Below are positions 28,692 through 40,636 of a stretch of 64,000 bases of DNA, one piece after another. Within the stretch, counting starts at the first letter, position 1. Each line of letters begins with the position of its first letter. The stretch is from the NCBI GenBank assembly GCA_003254905.1, contig QANU01003465.1, positions 62,001 through 126,000 of the forward strand, written 5' to 3'. The notes below the pieces were generated by a model. It was not told the origin of the DNA and did no database searches. It saw only the letters and a program-made list of their open reading frames with translations. The position numbers and the translations under genes were made by a program. This DNA is from Nissolia schottii. Its lineage: Eukaryota; Streptophyta; Magnoliopsida; Fabales; Fabaceae.

Positions 28692-31600
28692 CTATACCTC
28701 TGCAGCACCATTTGGCAATGACGAAACTGTGTTGTTGCGGTTCTTGTTAAATCTTTTCTTTACTTTTTCAGCAAAGGATAGTTTGGCAAACGCTTCCTCC
28801 CTTTGGGGGCGGTTTGCGTAAAGTATCCAGAGAACAAGGCAGAGCAAGACACCAACAGAAACGAGGCCCAGTCCAACGTTAATAACCTTAAGATAGTGGT
28901 TCAATGGTGGACAGTAACTAGAAGTGATTTCGTTGAATGTATCCCTCACAAAATTGCAATTCTGAAGGCTAAGTAAAAGCGGAGTGTAATGTTCTAGCGC
29001 ATAGCTTTCATTAACTGCACCCACTAACTCCGAGTAAATCTCTGGCGTCACCCTGCCAACACTGGTACAAATACCATATTCTGATATCTCGCATTCGTAA
29101 TTCTTCCACGCCTGAAATGTTTAAACAAACGAACATGATTAATTACTTGTATGAGTCATGCTGTTTGCGTATTTTTCAATTAACATCACCAAAGACATCC
29201 TCTAATACATTGAACTACATTAAAAAAAGTATTGACAAGCGTGCGCTAAAATGTATTTAAAAATCTCTAAGATGTCCATTTAATATGTACAAGAATTATG
29301 TTATTTGTATTCATTTTAATGTGAGACTCTGTGTCGATACAATTATTTATCATCAGATGAAATCTTAGTGGAATTCACACTTAAACGAGATCTCATCTAA
29401 TGGTAAATGAATGCGTGTCGACACAGTGTGCCGCGCTAAAATGAAAGACAATGGAAAGCATGCATACCAATGAAGCATTGGCAGAGGAAACTTCTTGGGC
29501 GGTGCAACTGCGCTCTTGAAACCGAGAGTCAAAGGGATAGCACAGAGGCGGCATTGCGGGCCCAGACTGATTGTAATAGTTCACGCTGCCTGGCGTTGGA
29601 TTTGCATCTGCAGTGCCGTAGATGAAGCGGTTGACTACGCTGACGATGTTGGTCACCACTTGTTTGCTCTGGAAGAGCGTCTTGTTCGTGGTTCTCTGAT
29701 CAACGCAGGGGAGGATGTTGCTGAGAGCGGATTCCGCGTGTGGATTCTCCACCCATTCCCCCATGGCCATACACGTGTCCGAAATCGCACTGCAATCAGA
29801 ACACAAAGCATGAACAACACTTCGTTTTCAATGAAAGGAAAAAAAATGAAGCCCCGGAGGCATGGCTTACTTACTTGTTAAGGATCATGAACACTCCACA
29901 AAGGATGAATGTTGTTGCAACCAGTAACCATCCGCTGATGACAAATCTGCAAACACATATTTTGAAATCAAATTAATTAAGGTCGTACGTATCAATAGAT
30001 AGACTTTAAGAAAACATAACTCACATGAGGATTGCATGTTGATGTCCAAGAATTGCTAGAACTGCAAAAAAGAGAGGAGAAGAAAAAAAAATGTTTAGTA
30101 AATTCTTGGCAAGAGTTCAAGATTAAAGAATTAAGATGCTGTAATGATCAATTAATACGCACGGAGTCCAATTAGAGCCAGCAGAAGCATCACCGCCGCC
30201 ATCAGAATCAAAGCGAGACGCCTGCGAAACGGAGCAGTTAAGCAGTTAGCCGATTGCTGCCAGTATCAAAAAATTCTAGAATGATCTCTTTTTTTCTTTC
30301 TATTTCTTGTTTTTGGTGAAGTTTACGATTGCATACACATGGTTAAATACTTTTCGTATCTTAACGGAGTTTTCATTTGTCTTCTGGGAGAGTGTGTTTG
30401 CTGCGGTGTTTAGGTCCAAATTCAAGTTGTCGATATCAGCCATGATGTCAGATGGAAGAAGCATCTGCGCCACGTCGATCGATTTCGCCAGCGAGAGATA
30501 CTCCGTGACGTTCCTTAGAGTCTGCACCGTGTAGTCCGACTGGTTGACGACGTAACGAAGGGTGTCCAACGCCTCGCCGTGGAACTTATCCTGTCCGACG
30601 GTAAGAAGGATGCAGCCGGCCCTGCACGATTAGATGCATCAATTTTGGAATGAATAATGATCGAACATTGTCTTAAAAGCATGTGTTTATTCATAACATA
30701 ATGTTTACAAAAATGTTACATGTACACCCAATTTTATACACTCATACATACATTATAAATAATGCACAAACATTACAAATTTATAGATGATATTCTCAAT
30801 TATCATTAATTAAGGTTTAGGGTTTAGGGTTGCATTAGATAGCAACCAAAACTAACTAATGTTGAAACGAAGTTGAGAGAGAGTTACGCTGCAGCAAAGG
30901 TGAATAACAGAAGCAGCACAAGACAGATTCTTTGGGAATAATTTGATCCTTCGCCCTTGATGCTAATCCCCCATCCACAGCACAGATGAATCACAAGTGC
31001 CAACCCGAATGAAATAAACCACAGGACAGCGAGGACGAAGCCTGCCGCGCCGGTGAATCCAACTGACTGCACAAATAACGACTGAGGCTATGGAGCAAAA
31101 GGAGGAAAATTTACATGCCTAGCTTAATTTCAAGTAGAGGAAGCATGGGAGGAAAATAAATATATATAACTATTCATTTATCACTATATAGTCCTTCAAG
31201 TATGTATATAGTCCTCACTAGAATGTTCATTTTTCAGTATTCATTTATTCAATTGGTCATCAAGATGATGATGAAAAATAGGAACCATGGCACTTACAGC
31301 CCAATAATGCCGATTAGCGATGTCCCAACCACCCCGGTAGCGCCGAAATCGCCGTAGAATGTCAGGCCTGTCCGTTCTGTTTGCGGCCAGCACAAGGGTG
31401 GCAGCAGGAGCATCCGTTCCAGGACTTGGTGCTACAGCCGCCTGCGTGACGTCATTCTCCCATGGGCCCAAATTCTCTTCTCCTGAAAACAGGCCAAGGT
31501 AAGGTAAGGTAAGGAACACTTTCCGGGAAAAAAACGGGTCAATCCAAAACTACATAATCCAATTGACCAATTACATAATTTTATGTCCACTAAAGCATTA

Positions 31601-32029
31601 TTCATTATGGAAAGAAGAACCTTGCTCGATGAGACAATATTAAGAAATGCAACATGAATTGGTCTTGAACCCGAGACCTGCTTAAGCGATACCAAGCTGC
31701 TTACCACTCGAACCAACCCGTGTTGGTCAAATGCAATATGAAATGAAGCACTAGTTTACACTTTATTTTCATTCCAATTTCTCAAGTTTCAGAGAAGCCA
31801 GACAAGTTATGAGAGATAAAGATCTACCACTAACCCATCACCACAATTATCAATGTATTCACAGTAATCAAAGTTGCGGAGACACTTGCAAGAGGCACCA
31901 ACCTAGGATAAACTTCTCGGCATGTCTGGTTGATCCACTTGAAGACAAAGCTGAGACTGAGCTGAGAGACACCACCGTGGGGAAAATGAGCAGAAAAAAA
32001 CGTGCCCTTTTAAAGTTAACACCCTTCAT
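28692..32029 (-). CDS. Five-span plant transmembrane protein, uncharacterised family
   Basis: Nine exons on the minus strand: 31903-32029, 31298-31482, 30888-31066, 30337-30621, 30163-30221, 30025-30061, 29875-29946, 29468-29789 and 28692-29111 (stop). All are GT-AG and in phase, giving 561 residues. A signal peptide (FFLLIFPTVVSLSSVSALS) is followed by LVLAANRTDRPDILRRF and YRGGWDIANRHYWASVGFTG. Hydrophobic spans lie near residues 114-136, 150-172, 262-282, 291-313 and 498-520. Two large loops with several Asn-x-Ser/Thr sites and paired Cys (CMAMGEW, LPCVDQRTTNKTLF, YECEISEYGIC) should face outside. A basic tail (KVKKRFNKNRNN) should be cytosolic. It resembles plant proteins annotated only as transmembrane or 'plasma membrane fusion' proteins. 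The layout recalls animal Tweety/prominin proteins, which is inference. The gene looks intact; its function is unknown. Confidence 0.92.
31653..31728 (-). mobile_element. 76-bp tRNA-like insert (SINE head or retro-tRNA) with 8-bp direct repeats
   Basis: On the minus strand, GGTTCGAGTGGTAAGC resembles a tRNA A-box region and GGTCTCGGGTTCAAGACC a T-arm with B box. It is flanked exactly by AAATGCAA at 31645-31652 and 31729-31736 (plus strand). The length equals that of a tRNA. It lies in intron 1 of the membrane-protein gene, in the same orientation as the gene. I could not fold a full cloverleaf with a clear anticodon by eye, so it is more likely a retroposed relic than a working tRNA gene. Confidence 0.5.
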
Positions 32030-32119
32030 TGCTTGTTCCTTGCAATTAAACTCACTGGTCACACCCCGCCAATACCATTTTGGACTCTTTTTAAGACAAC
32101 AAAAACAAACAAACAACCA

Positions 32120-32122
<3 letters not shown>

Positions 32123-32152
<30 letters not shown>
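32123..32152. repeat. GA/TC microsatellite upstream of the membrane-protein gene
   Basis: About 15 GA units, roughly 95-125 bp upstream of the start codon at 32029. On the gene strand this is a TC run, a common feature of plant 5' UTRs and core promoters. Confidence 0.85.
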
Positions 32153-32154
<2 letters not shown>

Positions 32155-32159
32155 TGAGA

Positions 32160-35100
32160 GATACCCCTAACGAAACATTATGTTTTGTTTATTGAGGTAA
32201 TATTGTATCTAACTAAAGAGTGGAACTTTGGATGGTTTTATAGAAACAGAGAGGAGGAGGTAAAAGGGAGAAGGAATGAAGGGAATGGAGGGGAAGAGAG
32301 TCACATGGGGTGGGGTAATGATGAAGACTTTGGTGAAAAAGGCGGGTGTGATTTAATCAAAAGTAGATTAATTTAATATAATCATTTTTTTCATTGGGAG
32401 TAATACCACCGAGTTAAGTAAAGCATGACAAGAGCTTTAGCGAATTGTTTGGCGCATTCTCAGTTTGCTTGCACCACTTGTTTTTGTCTTTTCTGCTTTT
32501 GGTTTTTTTCCATTTGATGGCTTTTTCGTTTTCCCACCTTCTTTTTTTTTCCCATACTATTTTCATCTCCGCTCACTGTGATCTTGATCTTGCATATTGG
32601 CATATTGCAATCGATTAAAATGCTCTTTATTCTGAAAGCCATCCATGTCCTTACCATGTTGGTGGGGTCATTCGCGTTTCTCAATTTGGTCTGTTTACTT
32701 TTTTGCTCTAATTAAGCATGTACGCGGGGATGTGGGATTTTTTCAATCAGTGCTTTAAGATTGCTGAATAAGAAATTGCCAAAAGAAAATAAAAATTAGT
32801 GTATCAAACATTCGATGAGTCTATCTACCTATGATATGGAAAAAACTTAAAAAGGTTTTATAATGCCACTTGTTAAGAAAATAAAAGTAAAATGTTTAAG
32901 TTTTTTTTTAATGTTTTCAACGCATTATTAAAAAATTAAGTTTTTAAGACAATATTCCATTTTCTTACTTCCGTAACAAGTGTCTAATAGATACTTGTTA
33001 GTAAAACTCTTATGATACGGAAGGCAATTTAATGGATTCACTACCCTGGTATGAGGTTTTTTTTTGTTTTTTTTTTTTAAGATAAGTAAGTGTAGTGCAA
33101 TTTTATTGCTCAAAGGTCAAACGTAAAAAAAATGTGATAAGTGGTCACCATTATAGAGACACCCAAGGTAGGAAAGGTGGAGTTGGTTTGAACTAATTAA
33201 ATACAATACATAATTTAAAATTAGTTATTTATGATTATAATTCAGTCATTTTTATAAAATTTAATTGCAAAATACTTTTCTTGTAAAATCTGATGTAATG
33301 GAGTGAAGTGGAGAGTTATACGTAAGGGTGTAAATAAGTTGGTTTGATTTAGGATTGAATAAAAAAAAATTTAAATTGATTGAATCTTATTGGATTAGTT
33401 TGATTTTTAATTTGGGTTGAAGTAAAAAATATAAGTAATTATATTTTTTCTTAGAAGTTTTTATCTTTATAACAATTTTTCTTGGCAATGCTAAATAACA
33501 ATTAATAGTATTGTAAAACTTAATTATGATACACTTAACAGTTATGTAAATAGACTTTAAAAAAAATACTACTTATCTATTTTTCAATAATTGTTTACTA
33601 CTCCCGTGTTTTTTTTCACTTTTTATTGTTACTATTTATCCAAAAATTTGTCCAAAATTCTTTATAATTTGATTAGATTAAAAAAATATTAAAAATAAAT
33701 TTCCTTCTAATTATTATACCCTTATTATATTTCATTCTCCCAACGAGATATTTATAATACTAATTACTTAATTTAGTTTACACACTATATTTAAAATTTT
33801 ACATATAAGTATTGATAAGTTCATGTATTAATTTTAAATTATTTTCTTTACAATAAGTAACATATGCACTTTTGCATTTTGCTTTTATGTTTTGCTTTTA
33901 CAAAGGCTCTGAACACTTTTAAATGAATTTTTGCTATTTCATTATATTGATACATATGTCCACTACGTTGATACTTGGAGAGAGAATATATTGTAACATA
34001 TCTTCATTATGTTGATACTTATGTCTATTACGTTAATACTTATTTCTATTTTGTTGATACTCACGTGGTAAATAAGCTTGGCGCTAGAGTGAGAGTAGAG
34101 AAGAGAGAGTTTGACCTGATGGAGGGAGAAAAAAAGTAACAAGTTGATACCTTTATCATATGTTGATGCTTATTTCTATATATTATGTTGATAATTATTT
34201 CTATTACATTGATACCTATTACTATACTCACGTGACGTGTGAGCTTCATGCAGGAGTCAGAGAGTGAGAGCATAGGAGAGAGAGTCTGACTTGACACGAA
34301 AATAATATGACGTGATAGAGAGAGAATGTGTTTAAAAGACTTACATGAGTTGATACCATATGCACATGTGTTGATATCATATGCACACGTTTGATACCTT
34401 CTGCGTCAAAGATATTACTCATTACAGTAAATATAACAATTTTGTTTTTCCCCTCTAATATATTGTGTACATAGGGGAGTGGGGATGGGATTGAAGCTGT
34501 GACAAGCGAGGGATTGGAGAGCAAAGAATGAAAGAAAGAGAAAGAGGAGGTCACGGGTTTACATTAGTAAGCGAATCCTAATGGTTGGATATATGTGAAG
34601 AGAATAAAGGGTGGGAATGATTAGTAGGTCATTAGAGTTTACTCTTGGAGTTAATTAATCCCATTCTTACATAGGGTGCAGCACCGTAATTATGAACAAC
34701 AATGGAAGTGGTGGCAGACACCGGCACGGCACTGTGTCATCCACCATTGACCAAACAGAGCGCAAGAGTCCGATTTCCAAGTGAACATCCAACAAAACAG
34801 AAGCATTTCTTTCTTTGTCACACTCACACACAACTGAAACGGTGTCTCACATTGTTGTGATCCTTTCGGAAACTTGTTTGCATTGTGTCACTGTCAATAA
34901 TCAAGAATACTAACTAAAGCCAACATGGAGATAAAAATACTAATTTAGCAAACTTGCTGTGATCCTTTTGGGAACTTGTTTTTGTTTTCCTTTTTACGTG
35001 GATTCTTGGAAACTTGTTTGTTTGTAGTGTAGTTAAAACATTTGTTCGACAATCAAGAAAGTAACGTTTTTAGTTAAGTGATTTTTCTTATAACTAATAT

Positions 35101-35430
35101 ATTAAATATTATATTAACAACTTTTTGAAAAATTATAGTTTATTGCTTAAGAAATCCTGCTAACAAAATCTTTTTATAGTCACACTTGATGATATATTTT
35201 GCTATGGGTGGAGTAATTGACATCTCATCGCATGTCCACACTCCCCATTTTTACTATTTTATTATTATACTTTAATTTTTCAACTTACCATCACCCTACT
35301 CCTCTTTTTATTTAAACTAATTTAAACTAAAGATAAGTCTAATTTAAATTAAAGATAAACTTCATAACAATAAATCTAAGATTGGGCTAATAAAATAAAA
35401 TAAATTTAAATGCTTTAAATACTTAAAATA
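32160..35430. other. Intergenic DNA with a loose duplication
   Basis: Upstream region of the minus-strand membrane-protein gene followed by AT-rich DNA. At 34060-34330 a block containing TTGATAC..., ACTCACGTG, TGTGAGCTT and GAGAGAGAGT..TGAC is present twice, spaced about 175 bp apart. A fragment at about 34630-34670 resembles the end of the MITE at 24459-24823. No gene is recognised. Confidence 0.45.
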
Positions 35431-35465
35431 AATAAACAAAACACAATTAAAATAAGATAATGACC
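35431..35465. repeat. 35-bp direct repeat, copy 1, flanking a LINE
   Basis: Starts AATAAACAAAACACAA and ends ATAATGACC. The same 35 bp recur at 36615-36649 with one difference. The pair brackets the LINE fragment exactly, so it is most simply a target-site duplication. Confidence 0.75.
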
Positions 35466-36614
35466 CAACTCATTTGCCTTTCCTTATGTCTCCAACTCAC
35501 TTCTTTCATAATCCTTCTTTGGAAAATCCTTTGTTTTTTGCCCTTCAATTGCCACAACTTAATCCTTGGGACCTGGTTGTTTCTCTTAACTTACTTCAAA
35601 ACACATACATCCATCACTAAGACCCTATGCTATGTAGTTAGACTTTCACTAAGTATTACTTTGCAGTTCATGCAAATTTTTCTATCTGATTTTCTGATAA
35701 GAGAGAAATTAATATGTGAACAAGTCCATCCACACTTATAGGTGATGAGACGTTCGTCTTGTTTCCTAAAACATGTGTTCACTATTGTAAAGTCGAAAGC
35801 TAAAGAAAAATCTAGAATGGTCCTACCCTTTGCATTGCTACTCTTATTCCATATCCCCTATGCAAACCCTCATATCCACTAGCTTCCCTCCCCACATGAC
35901 CATTTAGATACTCTCCTAAGAAAATGTTTTCTTCTAAAGGTATGCCCTAAACTAGGCCTCCAAAATACTCCCAAAATCGTATTTTGTTCCTCTAATCCTA
36001 CTTGTGGTGCGTAGGCACTAATGATACTTTAGGTGTCTCTCTCAACTACAAATTTAATGCTATGATCCTATCACCTATTGTTTTAACATCTACCACATCA
36101 TTTTGTCAGACCTTATCTGCAATTATGCATACCCTATTTCTAGATTTTGCATTCCCAACGTACCAAAGCTTAAACCCATAAGTATCTAACTCCTTAGCTT
36201 TCGCTCCTACCCACTTAGTGTTTTGTAGGCACATAAAACTTATCCTTCGCCTAATCATGGTGTCTACTATTTTCATTGATTTACCAGTGAGCATTCCTAC
36301 ATTCAATGTACCAAAGTGTATCCTACCTATCTTCATGTGAAGTAACTTACTTACCCGCACCCGTTCACGAAAATGCGACTGCATCCAAGCACCGAGACAA
36401 CGACTCTTACTCTTTTGACACTGCACATGAGCAATGCAATACGTTGCTTTCGGGAAACGACTTAGCCTTAGCACTATGTAATCGTTGATCCATGTCATGA
36501 AGATTCGACAAAGTTTTACGTTGACTGTCAACGGCATAACACAACCCTCCTCTTTTCCAGGGCTTGGGATCGACTATGTAGTGTTTCTCAACCAAATACC
36601 ACAGAGGTAGATTT
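35466..36614 (-). mobile_element. RTE-type LINE fragment: 5' region and endonuclease, no reverse transcriptase
   Basis: On the minus strand, after a leader with VDPKPWKRGG and SQRKTLSNLHDMDQ, comes an endonuclease-like region: FGTLNVGMLTGKS, MIRRRISFMCLQNTKWVG, AKELDTYGFKLWY, then VISAYAPQVGL-like, LNGHVG and further pieces down to an LWQLKGKKQ-like stretch before the reverse transcriptase would begin. Several stops and frame changes break it. The element has its 5' part but lacks its 3' half, the reverse of normal LINE truncation, yet it is bracketed by 35-bp direct repeats. Confidence 0.75.
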
Positions 36615-36649
36615 AATAAACAAAACACAACTAAAATAAGATAATGACC
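36615..36649. repeat. 35-bp direct repeat, copy 2, flanking a LINE
   Basis: Second copy of the repeat at 35431-35465, 34 of 35 bases the same (C at 36631 where copy 1 has T). Confidence 0.75.
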
Positions 36650-38179
36650 TAACATGACCTGAATAAGATAAGACTAATTCGTAGCATGTTAAAATTTCTA
36701 TCTTGTCCTTTGGTAATGTAATGCCCAATTTATTTATTATTTTTTTCCACTTGTGCACATATCAGTTTCACTATAAACAGAGACTAAAATCATATAATTT
36801 TTTTATATATTTAAACCAAAACAAAAAATAAAACTTTAAGAAAAACCTAAATTGAATCACGAAAATTTGTTGGAGGACACTAAACATAGTTAGGTCAAGA
36901 TAAAAGGACGGGGAGAGAAACTATTCTAATCTCCATTGTTCCGAACAGTTTCTCAGTCCTCAATGACTGGTTATTAGCAAAAACACAAACGGTCTTTACC
37001 AAAATAAAAATTGTGGTAACCAGTCCTCAAAATTGCATTTGGAAAGACCTAAGACACCCTTTATTTTCTGATATTGTCATATCATATACATATACTTAAT
37101 AGATGGTGATGTCTGATGTGTATCTTGAAGATGTGCATAAAGCATATCTAATTACAACTGACAGATTACCACCCAAAAATTTATGCAATGACTCGCTACT
37201 TTTCTTAGTGACACCAATGTAGACATGTTCATTTCCCTTTGTCATGGAAAGGACATAAACGTCAAGGATTACAATTACAATGAATAAATAGATATGGGTC
37301 TTTATCAAATTAATCACTTAACCCACGTTAGTGAATATGTTGGATCCTAACTTGGCTTGCCCATTGTTCTAAGTTGGAGAAGTATACGTCAAGGGGAAAA
37401 CAGCTTAATTCCTCCGCTAGCTAGAAGAAACAACCAAAATACGAGACAACCTTTCTTTCATATGTTTATTGAATACGTTTAGTCTCAGGATTGTTGACTC
37501 TAGAGATTAAAGTGAATGTTTATTCCATACTTAAAGCCAATTTAAGAGTCAATTTTCATAATGGAATAACTTCGAATTTATAAAACAAAAGTTGATTGGT
37601 GCGATATTAAGTGAATCAGAGAGAACTTAGAAAATTAACAAAGAAATTAAAGGATAAAGATTGTTTTACATGAGCTAAAAAGATGTGGACAACTTGATAA
37701 ATTTAAGAAAAAAAATGTTTAATCGATATGTTCAATAGCATACAAATGTGACATCATTATTAACAGAGAAAAAGAGATACGAGGTGCATCACATGTAAAA
37801 AAGAGTTCAACTTTTTGTGATCATGTCGATGGAGATTGAGAAGCTAATTAAATTGTTTATGCGTTCTTCCGGCATGTAATTAGGTACACAATTTACTTCT
37901 TGGATGTTACAGAAGAAGTGCAGTTGTTAAAATCACAGCATACACAAGTTCAGCATCATGGAGATCAGCTTCAACTAAGATATAAAACGTGAACTTCCAA
38001 ACGCGTGGATTGTTCTGCTGTCTTTGTAATTAGATTACGGGCTTCTGTAAATCACATTCATGGCCGAGTAAAGTGCAAGTGATAGATAGAAATGCCATAA
38101 CTTTTATAAACTTGTGCACGTTAAATACAAAAGGAAAATTACTATTTATTAGGATAAATAGGATTTGGTGGATTGTGGA
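36650..38179. other. Intergenic DNA, nothing recognised
   Basis: AT-rich sequence. I see no gene, clear transposon ends or structured repeats in it. Confidence 0.4.
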
Positions 38180-39245
38180 GTTAACACAATTTGTTTGACC
38201 CAAGTTTTAGAAAGCCCAAATAAGCACGTATTGGGCCCAAAATGAAAGTGAATCGGATGATTACTGAACTAGTCCTTCTTGAAGAATTTGTTACAAAAAC
38301 ACAAAGAAACACAAGTGTTATGGTTAAAATATATGACAAGGGTAATCAGGTAAAATCATCAAGATGATTCTTAAGGATAATGAAAGGGTTGACAGAAAAG
38401 CCCTATTAGCGCAATCAAGGATAGGCAAGATTGGGAAGTTCACGGTCGATAATGTGAGTCGACCATGAGTGGTTGAAGGAAATGGGGTCGACCAAATGAA
38501 CAATTGTACAAGAAGAATATTCTTTGTTTAACTTAGAATTAGCAAAAGACCATTAAGAGTTTAAGAGCACGCAATGAATCAACCTAAATTGATGATTATA
38601 GGCGACCCCAGTCTAACCTTGGATGGAATGATAATACGAAATAACGGACTCGACTTTCCAAACATTTAAAATATGATGAGAATGAGGAGAAATCACGTTC
38701 GACTCGCAAGTTACCTATAGCAAGGTGCACCCATTAACAAAAGGTGGCGGTTACAAAGAACGTGCTAAATTTTACAGAGGAAATAACAGGACACTGTGTG
38801 GAGAATAAGGGAAGTGGAAAAAGTGGCATTTTGAGAGTCAAACTATAACTGTTCGAGAAGACATGTGGCAAGCATGCAAAGGGTCACTAAAGGTTATAAA
38901 TAAAGATGCCCAAAACATAAAAAAGGAGGAATTTTTACTTGAAGAAATTCTCACAATCTCAACAAGTTCCTGCAACATAGAGCACTGAGAAGACTCAAGT
39001 AGATTTATCATTTCTTTTCTTTATTTACTTTTTTTGCTCTTTTTTTAGTCTATTTCTTTAGTAATTTAAAGTCCATTTCATTGTATCTTTGTTGTAATCT
39101 CTGTACCAAACACTTAGTTATTCCAGTATGCAATAATTATTGTTCTTGAATCTGCATCTTTACTAAAAAGGTCCATTCCTCACGTTTTTATCACACATTT
39201 ATTTGATTTACGTGGAAAACGGTCCATCAAACCAAATTCCATGTA
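38180..39245 (+). mobile_element. Probable Ty3/gypsy LTR with primer-site start (fossil)
   Basis: The stretch has the anatomy of an LTR promoter: a TATA-like GGTTATAAATAAAG near 38893, then a transcribed-looking part with T-rich runs, ending near 39245. It is followed by AAACTGGCACACCCAGGGAAACC (39250-39272), which resembles the primer-site region of Tat-type plant gypsy elements. No gag or pol follows, so it is a lone LTR plus a scrap of leader. The left edge is uncertain. Confidence 0.45.
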
Positions 39246-39272
39246 AAACAAACTGGCACACCCAGGGAAACC

Positions 39273-40636
39273 CTTTCTATGAAGATTTAATTTAAGAACT
39301 TTTTGTTCCAAGTGTTTATGCGATTGTGAAGTGGTATCATAATATCACACGTCTTCTTCTGCAGAAATTAGCATGAGTGAGGGAGAGAGAAACCAATTTT
39401 GTGCACTCTTCTATGCCAGTGTCAAAGGAACTTGTGTTGACACGTTAGCTAGTGCTTCCTTTCACACTAAGCTGCATGTACATTAGGTAGTTAATTTCAC
39501 TGTAATTTCATTTCCATTTAACATTAGAACTAGTTCTGTATATAAGACCATACACAAGATGAAATGACAAGTTTTCTCATTTCAATTCATTCAACATTTC
39601 TGTCATTCCCTCAGTTCACTAAGGCATTCATCGAGATCACCATTTCACATTGTGAATCTGGAAACAATTGGTAGTGGTAATAATGTCAAACAAAAAAATC
39701 TCACCTTCTTATGGCACTTTAAACAACAAATTTTCTTTCACGTCAAAATTCTCACCAAATTTCTATCATTGTTGAGTAGCCAAGAATACCTAGCAAAAGC
39801 TATATACTCTCCACCGACTTGAGGGTTCCAAATCCAAACATCATCATCATGAAACATAGGGCCAGCAGATTACAGAATTAAGTGCCAAAATATTATCCAG
39901 AATTAGAGTGGAAAGAGCATCCAAGTTTCAATTCCCATTATGCCAAATATCCCTCACCAGTAAAGTAATGTCAGAGATATGAAGAAGGGATATGCTTTTT
40001 TTTCTCTCCAAATTTTAACTTTAAATACATTCAAGTATGATTTGCAAATCATGCTTATTTTGACCTGACATACTTTTGGCCTTGTCATTAGTTAATCTTA
40101 AAGCTAAAAATTGAACTCAATTTCTTATATGGATTGAATTCTTAGCAAGCTTATATGTTTCATAGAAAGCCTAGAACCAACAAACATTCAAGATTAGCGA
40201 TGGGGAGAGAAAGAGCAAGCACATAGAAAGACAATAAGATCTTAAAATGAATGGACTTTACTATAAGAAAAATTATTGCACAAACGTAAGTCTAACACCT
40301 CATGTCTAGTTCACTAGTTGTCGAGTATCCCTATGGAAGGAGACATAAAACATACAACACGAAGAAAATGGGGGGGGGGGGGNATCATTTACGGTGTTGG
40401 AGGATCCACTACAAATACTAAAGCCTCCAAAACAATACATCCCAAAAGCTCAAATATATCCCACCCCACTCCAAGCCCGCTATGAGAGGAGGATCCACCC
40501 TCAACCCAAATTCCAAAATTGAAGATACATTAGTGACCAAAGAATGTATTTTCAGTAAATTCCAACTTTTACTGGTCCACTAAATCATGGTCCACAGACA
40601 CTACACAACTTCCTTGAATCTTGATGTTCTCTCTGT
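39273..40636. other. Intergenic DNA and 3' flank of the GT14 gene
   Basis: No gene is recognised. A G run (about 40370-40382) with one unread base at 40383 probably marks a sequencing problem. The last part before 40637 should be the 3' UTR of the GT14 gene. Confidence 0.4.
40383..40383. other. Unread base (n) after a G homopolymer
   Basis: Ambiguous base directly after about a dozen G residues, outside any coding exon. Confidence 0.95.

Noticed and set aside
29495-29881. 128-codon plus-strand frame
   Set aside because: Antisense of exon 8 of the membrane-protein gene.
30805-30835. TTTAGGGTTTAGGG stretch as an interstitial telomere
   Set aside because: Only about two repeat units in an intron; such telobox-like motifs are common in plant DNA by chance.
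35460-35741. 93-codon plus-strand frame
   Set aside because: Antisense of the RTE LINE fragment.
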